This document shows, one piece after another, positions 9,159 to 16,690 of a stretch of DNA of 64,000 bases. Position 1 is the stretch's first letter. Each line of letters starts with the position of its first letter. A program made the translations under genes and the position numbers. The notes below the pieces were generated by a model that saw only the letters and a list, made by a program, of their open reading frames with translations, did no database searches and was not told the DNA's origin. The DNA is from CAVXHV01 sp963761445 (GTDB lineage: Bacteria; Planctomycetota; Planctomycetia; Isosphaerales; Isosphaeraceae), in assembly GCA_963761445.1 (NCBI GenBank), contig CAVXHV010000001.1:620001-684000 (forward strand). Reading direction: 5' to 3'.

Positions 9159-10121
9159 GAGCTAGTCTGGGGGACGCTCGTCCATTCGCGGGTGCTGCAA
9201 GTGCTTCATAACCCGCGATACGCCGGTGCTTTCTTCCATGGACGGACTCGCTGGTGTCGGAGCCGCAATGGCGGTAAGACTTGTCAGCGGCTACCGCTCG
9301 AAGAGTGGTATGCGCTGTTGCCCGAGACCCACACGGGATATATCACATGGGAACAGTACCAGCGCAACCAGCAAGGCTTGCGGGAAAACGCAATGGCGCG
9401 AGGTGTCGACCGGCGCAAGAGCCCGCCGGGAGAAGGGCCGGCTCTACTCCAAGGAATAGTGCTCTGTGGAGTCTGCGGGCAGCGGATGACCGTCCGCTAT
9501 CACACGCGGAAGGCCGAGTTGGTTCCCAATTACATTTGCCAACGAGACGGCATCGCGCACGCCGAGCGGGTCTGCCAGAGTATCCTCGGCTCGGGCATCG
9601 ACGCGGCAATCAGCACGTTGCTGATGGAAACGCTCACGCCCTTGACCCTGGACGTTGCCTTCGCGGTCCAGCAAGAGTTGCAGCAACGCCTGGACGAGGC
9701 GGAGCACCTGCGCCGGCAACATGTTGAGCGTGCCCGCTACGAGGCAGACTTGGCTCGGGAGCGATTTCTTCAAGTCGATCCCAAGAATCGGTTGGTTGCC
9801 GATGCTCTCGAAGCGGACTGGAACGACAAACTGCGGGCGTTGACCGAGGCCAAAGAGCAGTATGAGCGAAAGCGTCAGGCCGATCGTGCCGTCATGGACA
9901 AGGAGAGCCAAAGCCGGATCTTGGCGCTGACAACCGACTTCCCGACACTGTGGAAAAGCCCCAAGACGCCGGCTCGAGAGCGGAAACGGATGGTACGGCT
10001 GTTGATTGAGGACATCACGTTGAGTGAGAGTGGGCACGATAATCGATGGTGGCCTGCTCAAGATAATCGATGGTTTGTCGTCGAAGTGGCTGGCCGCTTG
10101 AATCGTCGCGTTGCAGCGTGA
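9159..10121 (+). pseudogene. Serine recombinase, C-terminal half
   Basis: Starts at ELVWGTLVHSRVLQVLHNPR YAGAFFHGRTR, the recombinase domain of large serine recombinases, and continues through the zinc ribbon (CGVCGQRM ... CQRDG) and the long coiled coil (QQELQQRLDEAEHLRRQHVE) to VRLLIEDITLSE. The catalytic serine domain is missing because the coiled-coil transposase element joins at 9159. The last 20 codons (from about 10030) no longer match the family, and the frame ends in a tail (LNRRVAA) similar to tails at the X element left ends. The C-terminal DNA-binding extension seen in the related gene at 54387-55780 is lost. Confidence 0.8.
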
Positions 10122-10154
10122 TCTCCAAGGCACTCCGACTGGCGCGGCCGACCC

Positions 10155-10395
10155 GTGTCGGACATCCTGTCCCGGATGTCGCGGCTCCTACCGCGAAGGT
10201 TTTTCGCATTGGTGCCGATCCCGGAGCTTCAATTGCGACATCGCAACGGAGCCAGGCCGAGCTGGAACACTCGGCCTGGGCTCCCGTCGCGGACCCTGGG
10301 TCGGCGCTCGGGTTGCGCCTCGGCAGCGCCCTATCCTCCGCCCAGGCCGTTCCTCAGTGAGGCCGTCGTGTCTTTCACGCAACCTCTTGCACCGC
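10155..10395 (+). ncRNA. Structured-RNA candidate, divergent copy (X-leader type)
   Basis: Aligns to the leaders of X1 and X2 with conserved single-stranded blocks (CGCATTGGTGCC, ATCCCGGAGCT, CCTGGGTCGGCGCTCGGG, CCCTATCCTCCG) separated by helices whose sequence has changed but whose pairing is kept. CCAGGCCGAG (10252-10261) pairs perfectly with CTCGGCCTGG (10270-10279); GCGC (10315-10318) pairs with GCGC (10326-10329); TTGCGA pairs with TCGCAA near 10232-10245. A hairpin GACATCC/GGATGTC lies at 10161-10180. The corresponding X1 stems have different bases. This is evidence for selection on RNA structure. No X-type protein follows this copy. Function is unknown. Confidence 0.65.
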
Positions 10396-10482
10396 GCGAC
10401 CGGCCAAAAGCCCAACCGTCTCGCGTCGCCCGCAATCGGCGATCGCGCACCAAGGCCGGCGTGACGTATCCGATCGTCCCGT

Positions 10483-10854
10483 TCACGCGGCAAAGCCCAC
10501 CGACGCCGTTCCGTTCCCAATTATCTCTATAGGGGGAACGGGAACGACCCCTCCGCGCAATCGATCGAGCCGCTGCCATCCCGCGGCCGTTCGGCTTAAC
10601 CGGCCAACAGGCTCTAGCGACTCGAGCACCTCGCCCAGACGCTCATTCTTGACCGCGAGGCAGTCACGGAGCATCGCTCGTGTGGGCATCATGCCCCGGG
10701 CCAAATTGTACAGCACTCGCTCCTCGAGACTGTGTCGCCGTGCAGAGGCCACTCGATGACCGGCGGCGTCCTCACCGCCGGTCAATCGACTGGATCTCGC
10801 GCCCAAGACAATGGCAAGGATCAATCGTGGCCTCGGGCAGCGGCTGATGCGCAA
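10483..10854 (-). CDS. Small protein with possible winged-helix segment, mobile-element accessory
   Basis: The central part reads HSLEERVLYNLARGMMPTRA and ends RLGEVLESLEPVGRLSRTAA, spacing consistent with a small winged-helix fold. The C-terminal end VVPVPPIEIIGNGTAS recurs in degenerate form further up on the same strand (FPFPIKSWEGTERS, about 10917-10960). I recall similar small proteins near the CGGRLH-type protein encoded just upstream (11177-11764), which suggests one uncharacterised element, but I cannot name it. The assigned start is uncertain and the first 30 residues look non-genuine. Confidence 0.35.
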   Translation of the reverse strand: MRISRCPRPRLILAIVLGARSSRLTGGEDAAGHRVASARRHSLEERVLYNLARGMMPTRAMLRDCLAVKNERLGEVLESLEPVGRLSRTAAGWQRLDRLRGGVVPVPPIEIIGNGTASVGFAA

Positions 10855-11176
10855 GGGATCGCTCTGCAGAGCTCGACGCGTACGCTTGCTTCCCAGGCGG
10901 CCCGGTGCTCGCCGACCGTTCCGTTCCCTCCCAACTCTTTATGGGAAACGGGAACGGCCCGGTCGCTCGGGTTTTCACGAGGCAATCGGCTGCGCAGCTT
11001 CGACCATATCGGTTCGAGCCGATCGGCAAAGAGTCCGGCGCGCGGTATGCGGCCGTCGCAGAATCAGGGCCACTTTCAGATGTCTTGGTCGACTTACACT
11101 GCGTGAAAGCTCCTGGTGAGACGACGCGAGCCTGATCAAAACCTTCGGAGACGCATCCTCTGCGGGAAAGTTCTGG
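10855..11176. other. Degenerate element sequence, no confident gene
   Basis: Holds a reverse-strand echo of the 3' end of the small gene just below it (GAACGG...CGTTCC motifs at 10917-10960). No complete frame can be supported. Confidence 0.4.
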
Positions 11177-11764
11177 TTATCGCGAGATGTTGATCGAAGG
11201 ACAGATCGGGAGAGTCAGGGGCGACAGAAAACGCAATAGCCGCACCCAATCCTGATAGGGATCGTTGCCGCGCCCGAACGCCTCGACGAGCGATAGCGGC
11301 AACGTGACAATCTCGACTACGGGTACGAGGCGAGCACGCGCCGACTTCCAGAACGGCGTGCTGGGAACGTGGTCGCGCCAGAAGGTTCGCCACCGCGTGA
11401 TGGTCGTCCGGTCAACGCCGAACAGGTTTGAAAGCTCGCGGACCCGTCGTGGTGCTGGCCCCTGCCGCATCGCGCTGACAAGGACGACGACGACACCAAG
11501 GTAGACCTTCCTGCCGAGAAAACGCACCGACGGCGGTGTTACACGCTTTCTGCATCCGTCGCGATCGCAGCAGAAGCTGAACCGGTAGCGACACTCATCG
11601 GGCAGATGATCGAGGCCGCTCCGGGGTGAGCGCGGGTAGTCGGCACAATGCAGGCGACCACCGCAAGAGCAGCCATCTCTTCGAGCGCATTCAGCGAGGT
11701 CCTTGTCGACCGACGACAGGAACGACCAGAGACCTCCCGTTTGGTGTAATTCTTGCGCTAGCAT
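11177..11764 (-). CDS. Cysteine-rich mobile-element protein of unknown function (CGGRLH type)
   Basis: 195 aa from the ATG at 11764, chosen because AAGGAG lies six bases upstream; a longer frame exists but lacks such a site. The N-terminus MLAQELHQTGGLWSFL leads into a cysteine-rich block (DGCSCGGRLHCADYPR, then FCCDRDGCRKRVTPPSVRF), probably metal-binding, then a hydrophobic stretch VYLGVVVVLVSAM and an HTH-like segment RELSNLFGVDRTTITRWRTF. This combination suggests a DNA-binding protein. I recall the family as multi-copy and uncharacterised in many bacteria. No DDE or recombinase catalytic set is visible, so it is more likely an accessory or regulator. Confidence 0.6.
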   Translation of the reverse strand: MLAQELHQTGGLWSFLSSVDKDLAECARRDGCSCGGRLHCADYPRSPRSGLDHLPDECRYRFSFCCDRDGCRKRVTPPSVRFLGRKVYLGVVVVLVSAMRQGPAPRRVRELSNLFGVDRTTITRWRTFWRDHVPSTPFWKSARARLVPVVEIVTLPLSLVEAFGRGNDPYQDWVRLLRFLSPLTLPICPSINISR

Positions 11765-11920
11765 CGTATGCTCCTTGGAGTGGGGACATCCAAAGAGGAC
11801 AGACGCTGCTAGCGCTCTCGCCTGATCACGATAACTGATGGTGATCCACCGGCGACCATCAAATAAGTTGCTCACAACTCTTGAGTTTCACATCAGCTAG
11901 GTTGCGCACGCTCAGCCACG

Positions 11921-12034
11921 GACACGACGGATGCCGATGACCGGCGGACTACCTATTCTTACGATTCGGGTGGCAACCAGACGGGGGAGACGTGGGTTGG
12001 CTCGTCGCCGGCGGAGCGCATTACCTACACCTAC
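11921..12034 (+). pseudogene. RHS-repeat protein, left part cut by element X1
   Basis: The frame reads TYSYDSGGNQTGETWVGSS then ERITYTY, typical YD-repeat sequence. It resumes after X1 at 15528 with YDALNQRIGIDDSG, giving a continuous YTYDALNQR junction when X1 and one TAC are removed. Upstream of 11921 the frame stays open for a few codons but then meets unrelated sequence, so most of the protein is missing. Confidence 0.75.
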
Positions 12035-12097
12035 CGCAGCATAGCCGCAACCAAAGGATTGGCTATGGGCGAGCTGCGGCTCGCCGCGTGATGGGAG

Positions 12098-12375
12098 GGA
12101 CGTCCTGACCCGGAGCCCGCGGCATCGTGCCGCGGAGGTTTGACGCATTGGTGCCAATCCCGGAGCTGCGGCCTAGGCCAGCTTCGCGATGTGGGGAGCA
12201 AGGCCGGGCACTCGGGCTCGGCCTTGGCTCCGGTCTTGGCCCCTGGGTCGGCGCTCGGGGTGCTCCTCAGCAGAGCCCTATCCTCCGTCCAGGCCAATGG
12301 CGATTGTCGCTGCGCCTTGGCTCGGCGCCAATTGCCCGTTGAAGTTGTCTCGTTTGCGCAAACCCGGCCGCGTCC
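12098..12375 (+). ncRNA. Structured-RNA candidate in X1 leader
   Basis: Predicted helices are CCGCGGCA/TGCCGCGG (12117-12135), AAGGCCGGGC/GCTCGGCCTT (12200-12225) and GCTC/GAGC (12262-12276), plus GGCC/GGCC near 12170. Conserved unpaired blocks match the divergent copy at 10155-10395. It is upstream of and co-directional with the X1 gene, with about 150 bases between. Co-transcription as a 5' leader, or processing into a separate RNA, are both possible. Confidence 0.6.
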
Positions 12376-12526
12376 CGTGATGCGTAGCTACCGGGCTCAT
12401 CTCCGGCGCCTGCCCACTTGGTTTTTGGCCCAGCAGACCAAGTAAAACGGTGTTGCCCCTCGCTGGGACCACGGACACTGGCCCAGCCTGCGAGGGCTAG
12501 CCATACCAGCAGCAAGGAACAACACC

Positions 12527-13184
12527 GTGAACTCATTTGTCGCCAAGCATCGATCGGAAATCAACTGGGTTCTCGAATGTTTTGACCGCGTGATCTTGTG
12601 CGGACACCTTCCCATCGCAGGCGTTGGCTACTTTGCGACTTGGCTATTCTCGAAGCAAATCGCCCTCAACCTCAGGCAACTCAAAGAGGAATGGTGGAAC
12701 TTCAAAGACGCGGCGCCTTGGTTTGCCGAGACGTTGAAGGCTCACGCTCGGGCACTTGCAGAGCAGCAGGGTCGTCCCTACCGGCACTTTTCACGTGCCG
12801 AGCGGATGGAGGAGAACGCTCGCGAACTAGCCCGCCAAGATGCTATCACTGACGGCCTCGTGTGTGCCTACGGGGCGATGGAAACCTGCCGTACTTTCCG
12901 CGTGCACTATAGCGACGACGGTCCCAAGGTACGTTCGGACCAACGCGTCTGTTTGGTCATCTACTTCTACTGGATGGACCGCGAATTTGGCTTGATGCAC
13001 GTGAAGCCCCAAACTTGGTTTCCCTTCACGGTGCAAGTATATGTCAACGGCCACGAATGGCTGGCGCGGAAGCTCACCGCTCGCGGGATCGCCTTCGAGA
13101 AACACGACAACGCGTTCGTTGAACTGGCTGATGTCGAGAAAGCCAACGAGTGCGCGCGTGGGTTCTGGCGGCGCGATTGGCCTA
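12527..13184 (+). pseudogene. X1 protein, N-terminal half (split by IS630)
   Basis: Begins MNSFVAKHRSEINWVLECFD with AGGAAC ahead of the ATG. Conserved features shared with the intact X2 protein: FYWMDREFGLMHVK, TWFPFTVQVYVNGHEWLARK and AFEKHDNAFVELADVEKANE. The gene breaks at the TA (13183-13184) duplicated by IS630 and resumes at 14509. It differs from X2 mainly in residues 45-105. The protein belongs to no transposase family I recognise. Confidence 0.8.
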
Positions 13185-14506
13185 GTGGGCCGTCAATCTT
13201 CGATTGACGGGTAGAGTTTACGGAGTTTTTGCCGAGCAACAGCCAGCGTAAAGGTCCAGTGGATGTGTGCCTTCCTCGCGTTTCGAGCGTTTTCCCATGC
13301 CGCCACTTCCTCCGCCATCAAGCTTCGATTGTCCAGTCGGCGGTCGAGGCATTGGCGGCCCATGATGTTGATCTCGGTTTCCGCCATGTTCAGCCAACTG
13401 CCGTGTTTGGGGGTGTAGTGGAACTCGATCTTGTCCAAGATCCGACGCGCCTCCTCTGGCCGGAAGGTTTCGTAGAGGCTTGCTCCGTCGTGGGTGTTCA
13501 GGTTGTCCTGCACCAACCGAATCTTGGTCGCACGAGGGTATTGCCGGTCCACCAAGTCGCGGATGCAGTGAGCGTAGTCTTGGCGTGTGCGTCGGTCGGT
13601 GACCGTAACGTGACGCCAGCCTCGCAAGGGTTCGCACATCACGAGTTGGCAGCAGACCCCTTTGCGTTCGTACTCATAGTCCACGACGGCGGGAGAGCCA
13701 CGCCGGGCTGGTTGAGGCGGTCGCACTTCGCCGAAGAGTTGCCTGCTCGCCTCATCGAAGCAGACCACCGGCCACTTGGGATCGTACGGGAGCATGTAGG
13801 TTTGAATCACGTCCTCCATCCGCCAGACGAATTCGGCGTTGGCCTTCGGAGGGATACACCATGATTGAACAATCCAGGGCTGAATGTCGTTTTTTTCAGC
13901 GCCTGACGCACCGTTTCGGTGCTGATCGAATCGACCAGACCCAAGACGACCATTTCGTCAGCCAGCAGTTGCAAGGTCCAGTGACATCGCCCACGAGGCG
14001 GGTCGGTGCAAGCCAACTTGACCAACTTCTGTTCCACGTTTCCTTTGATCTTGATCTTGTCCGGACGTGCCGGTTGCGGCCGGTGATCGATTGCCGCCTC
14101 CAATCCTTCGACGACAAATCGTTTCCGGACGCGAGCGACGGTCTTCAAGCTGGTACCCAGGGCTGTAACGATTTCATCGTCGGCGTGTCCTTCTCCCCGC
14201 ACACCGTCCGCCAGCAGCAGAATGCGAGCGTGGGTCAGCTTACGACTGGCCGACTTCCCTCTGGAGATGAGTTGCTCCAAGGCCGCGCGTTCCTCCGGAA
14301 CCAGCGTGACACGATACTTCTCCATCGCAGTGCTCCTTCACTTGATGTGCATCCTCAAACGGGTGCCTTCAAGAAACAGGAGCTTGCGTTACCCGTCAAT
14401 TAGAGATTGCTCGGTCATCGGGTCAAACGTTCAGTTGGTCGCCACGATCGTTTTTTTACGGGAAAACTCAGCACAATCACCCGTCAATCGAAGATTGACG
14501 GCCCAC
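13185..14506 (-). mobile_element. Complete IS630-family element inside X1
   Basis: Perfect 28-bp terminal inverted repeats start GTGGGCCGTCAATCTTCG at both ends, and the element is flanked by duplicated TA (13183-13184, 14507-14508), the hallmark target of IS630/Tc1. Each repeat itself contains a GTCAATC/GATTGAC palindrome. Length is 1322 bp. With two translatable frames and intact ends it appears functional and is the most recent event at this locus. Confidence 0.93.
13193..14325 (-). CDS. IS630-family transposase in two frames joined at an A7 slippery run
   Basis: The first frame (14325 to about 13890) encodes the HTH DNA-binding region (THARILLLADGVRGEGHADD, then VRKRFVVEGLEAAIDHRP) and runs to VRQALKK. 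At AAAAAAA (13890-13896 on the plus strand as T7) a -1 shift enters the second frame. That frame reads NDIQPWIVQSWCIPPKANAE, then catalytic D in VVCFDEASRQL, D in VQDNLNTHDG and E in NMAETEIN. Programmed frameshifting or transcriptional slippage at such runs is known in IS630 elements, and the same run is kept in the fragment at 38530. I therefore treat this as an intact gene of about 345 residues. Confidence 0.88.
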
Positions 14507-14508
14507 TA

Positions 14509-15413
14509 GGCTGCTCAATCGCCTGGCCGGCCGGGTCAATCCCCTGCTCAAGGACTGGCTAGCCGGGCAAAACTACTACTGGGTGATCGACCAGGCCGAG
14601 TTTTCAACGGATGTGCTTTTTGCCAACAAGACGGCGCTGTCATCATTGCGCCGTGGTCTGTACGAGCACGCTGTTCATTGTTTTGGCGCGGATCAGATGA
14701 TGACGTTTTTGGGACGGAAGTACCGTGCGACGTTCAAAGGGGAAGTCCGAACGCACTGGCGGCGACGCGAGCCGGGTGCGGCCGTCAAGCATTGGGTCAA
14801 GAGCAACGCCATCAAGATGTACGACAAGTCGGGCCGGGTGTTACGGATCGAGACAGTGATCAACGATCCCAAAGAGTTCTTCGTGCACCGACCCCGGCTC
14901 AAGAATGACGGAAGTAAGGTCGTCGGTTGGTTTGAGATGAATAAGGGTGTGGCCAATATGTACCGGTACGCGCAGGTTAGCCAGCGGGCTAACGATCGTT
15001 ATCTGGAGGGGCTCGCGGTCGTAAATGACGTGGGCGTCGGCCAGAGGGAATTAGACTCGAAATGCGTGCCGGTATCTTTTCAAGGGCGGAAACGTCGCGG
15101 CTTGCAGCCGCTTTCACGCGACGATCAGGCCCTGTTTCAAGCCGTGCTGCGTGGTGAACACGCCATGCGCGGCTTCCGCAGCGGTGAGGTGGCCGAACGG
15201 TTGTACGGTTCCAGACCAAAAGACGAAGTGGAACGGCGCAGGCGGTCCGGGCGGGTGAGTCGCCGGATCAGCCTGCTGCGTGCCCACGGCTTCGTTGCGA
15301 AGTATCCGCGCTCGAGGCGTTACCGCGTGACGCGCGCCGGTCAGCGTTTCATGAGCACGGCAATTGATGTTCGTACTAAGCTGTTTGCGCAGGAATTTGG
15401 TCGAGTGGAATAG
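14509..15413 (+). pseudogene. X1 protein, C-terminal half (split by IS630)
   Basis: Resumes at RLLNRLAGRVNPLLKDWLAG and runs to EFGRVE. It contains YYWVIDQAEFSTDVLFANKT, then IKMYDKSGRVLRIETVINDP, and ends with a probable winged helix (SGRVSRRISLLRAHGFVAKY PRSRRYRVT). Over 95% identical by eye to the same part of X2, so the two copies separated recently. Without the IS630 the protein would be 520 residues. Confidence 0.8.
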
Positions 15414-15430
15414 TACATCTCGTCACCCTC

Positions 15431-15500
15431 GCGCAAATGATTTTTTGCGCGCCCACCGTTGCTCTCGCGCTACCGGTGCGCGCCAAAGATTTGCGCGCCG
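15431..15500. repeat. Subterminal direct repeats at the X1 right end
   Basis: Three copies of a TTTGCGCGCC-like unit: TTTTGCGCGCC (ending 15453), GGTGCGCGCC (15475-15484) and ATTTGCGCGCC (15489-15499), with GCGCAAAT in reverse at 15431. The same set is in X2 (54291-54360). Spacing of about 15-30 bp suits binding sites for an element protein. Confidence 0.6.
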
Positions 15501-15527
15501 AACGATCATCTGAACACCGTATCATTC

Positions 15528-16523
15528 TACGACGCCCTGAACCAGCGCATCGGCATTGACGATAGCGGCGGCGGCCAGACCTGGACGGTCTATAACGGCA
15601 CGAGCGCGGATGCCTTGCCCTACGCAGACTTCAACGGATCAGGCACGCTGCTCATACGCTACGTTTCCGGGCCGGGCATGGTCAATGACGCCGCTGTTGA
15701 CGAGCTTCTTGCCCGGACGAGCTCGGGTGGAGCGACGGCGTGGTACTTGACCGACAAGCTGGATTCGGTGCGGGATATCGTGAGCTCGTCGGGGTCTGAG
15801 CTGGATCACATTGTCTACGACAGCTTCGGAAATATTCTGACGGAGACGAATGCGAGCAACGGAGATCGGTTCAAGTTCGCGGGAATGCAATTCGACGCAG
15901 TGATGCAACAGTACTTCGACCAAGCGAGGTGGTACGGTCCAGCGCTGGGCCGATTCCTCATCCAGGACCCATTGGGTTTTGCGGCGGATGATGATGATCT
16001 TTATAGGTATGCAGGAGGGTCGCCGACCAATCTTGTCGATGAATCGGGAACGGACGACTCTACAGTTGTTGTCGGAGGTGTGGGTGGTGGTTGGATTTGC
16101 ATGAACGTCTACGGCACGGCGAATTCAAGCATGCCTCCTGGCACTGGAACGCCGGTAGCCTCTCGAATTGGACTTCCGACAGTGTCTCTCATCAAACCGA
16201 TCGCTGCGCCGTCGCAAGGCCAAATTTCGATGTCGCTGCCAGCTACCACTGGGGCTCCTCCGGCCGAAATCAGCGTTGCGGCAACGATTGGCTGGAAGAT
16301 GATCGTGGATATAGCTAATCGACTCGGGCCGGATCCACACGCCTTGAGCGATTACATACATGATTTCAAAATGGAAACGGGGCGCTCCCCGAAGGATAAC
16401 CTCGGCTACAAGATGATGGAGGAACTGGGCAAAGAGATGGCATCTCATATAGGCAAGTCACCGCCCCAGTCAACCTCCATATTCCCGTTTATCATCTTTA
16501 AATACCAAATTCAGACCTCCTGA
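15528..16523 (+). pseudogene. RHS-repeat protein, C-terminal part
   Basis: Continues the gene cut at 12034. YD-repeat sequence leads to the RHS core signature (RWYGPALGRFLIQDPLGFAA, then YRYAGGSPTNLVDESG), about residues 120-165 of this part. A variable C-terminal tail of about 150 residues follows (VVVGGVGGGWICMNVYG ... DYIHDFKMETGRSP). In RHS proteins this tail often carries a toxin or effector; none is recognised here, and no immunity gene follows. Without its N-terminal half and signal the product cannot be exported or function. Confidence 0.8.
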
Positions 16524-16625
16524 TCTGCGGAGAATGCGTGCACGAACACTAATCGCAGTAACTGCTGAAGAGCGCCTGGTTTGGGGGAATCGCTGACGGC
16601 GAGCGGCAGCGGCGAGTTAGGAAGT

Positions 16626-16690
16626 GGAAATGGTACCTTCCGTGATTGCTCAAATCACCTGGCACTCACCAGGAGGAAGGTACCATTCCC
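16626..16690. repeat. Hairpin in the leader of the 2.3-kb transposase gene
   Basis: GGAAATGGTACCTTCC and GGAAGGTACCATTCCC pair around a 32-base loop that itself can fold (TGATTGCTCAAATCA). It lies at the start of the transposase gene, so it could limit read-through translation or be part of the element end. Confidence 0.6.

Larger units (their letters stand above)
12035..15527 (+). mobile_element. Element X1: structured leader plus 520-aa protein, interrupted by IS630
   Basis: Boundaries come from comparing X1 with X2 (52227-54386). Both start GCAGCATAGCCGCAACC (after one variable base) and end CACCGTATCATT (before one variable base). Inside X1 the two halves of the RHS gene are flanked by TAC on each side (12032-12034 and 15528-15530), a 3-bp duplication. 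There are no terminal inverted repeats. Order inside: about 60 bp conserved end, a short variable segment, the structured leader (12098-12375), the 520-codon gene and subterminal TTTGCGCGCC repeats. Removing the IS630 (13185-14506) leaves about 2.17 kb, the same size as X2. Confidence 0.75.

Noticed and set aside
10604..10613. AACAGGCTCT as an IS5 end
   Set aside because: A short match to the IS5 terminus with no second end or transposase nearby, inside a plausible reverse-strand gene.
11999..12004. Guide-like match between X1 variable segment and target (GGCTCG; GCGTCTC for X2)
   Set aside because: Only 6-7 bases, at different distances from the junction (about 30 and 36 bp); expected by chance at this GC content.
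12098..12375. IscB-type omega RNA (HEARO) assignment
   Set aside because: The position ahead of the gene is similar, but no HNH or RuvC motifs are in the protein and I cannot confirm the RNA consensus without a model search; kept as unassigned structured RNA.
12098..12520. Group II intron as explanation for element X
   Set aside because: No reverse transcriptase motifs, no GUGYG start and no domain V-like hairpin at the 3' end; the 520-aa protein is not a maturase.
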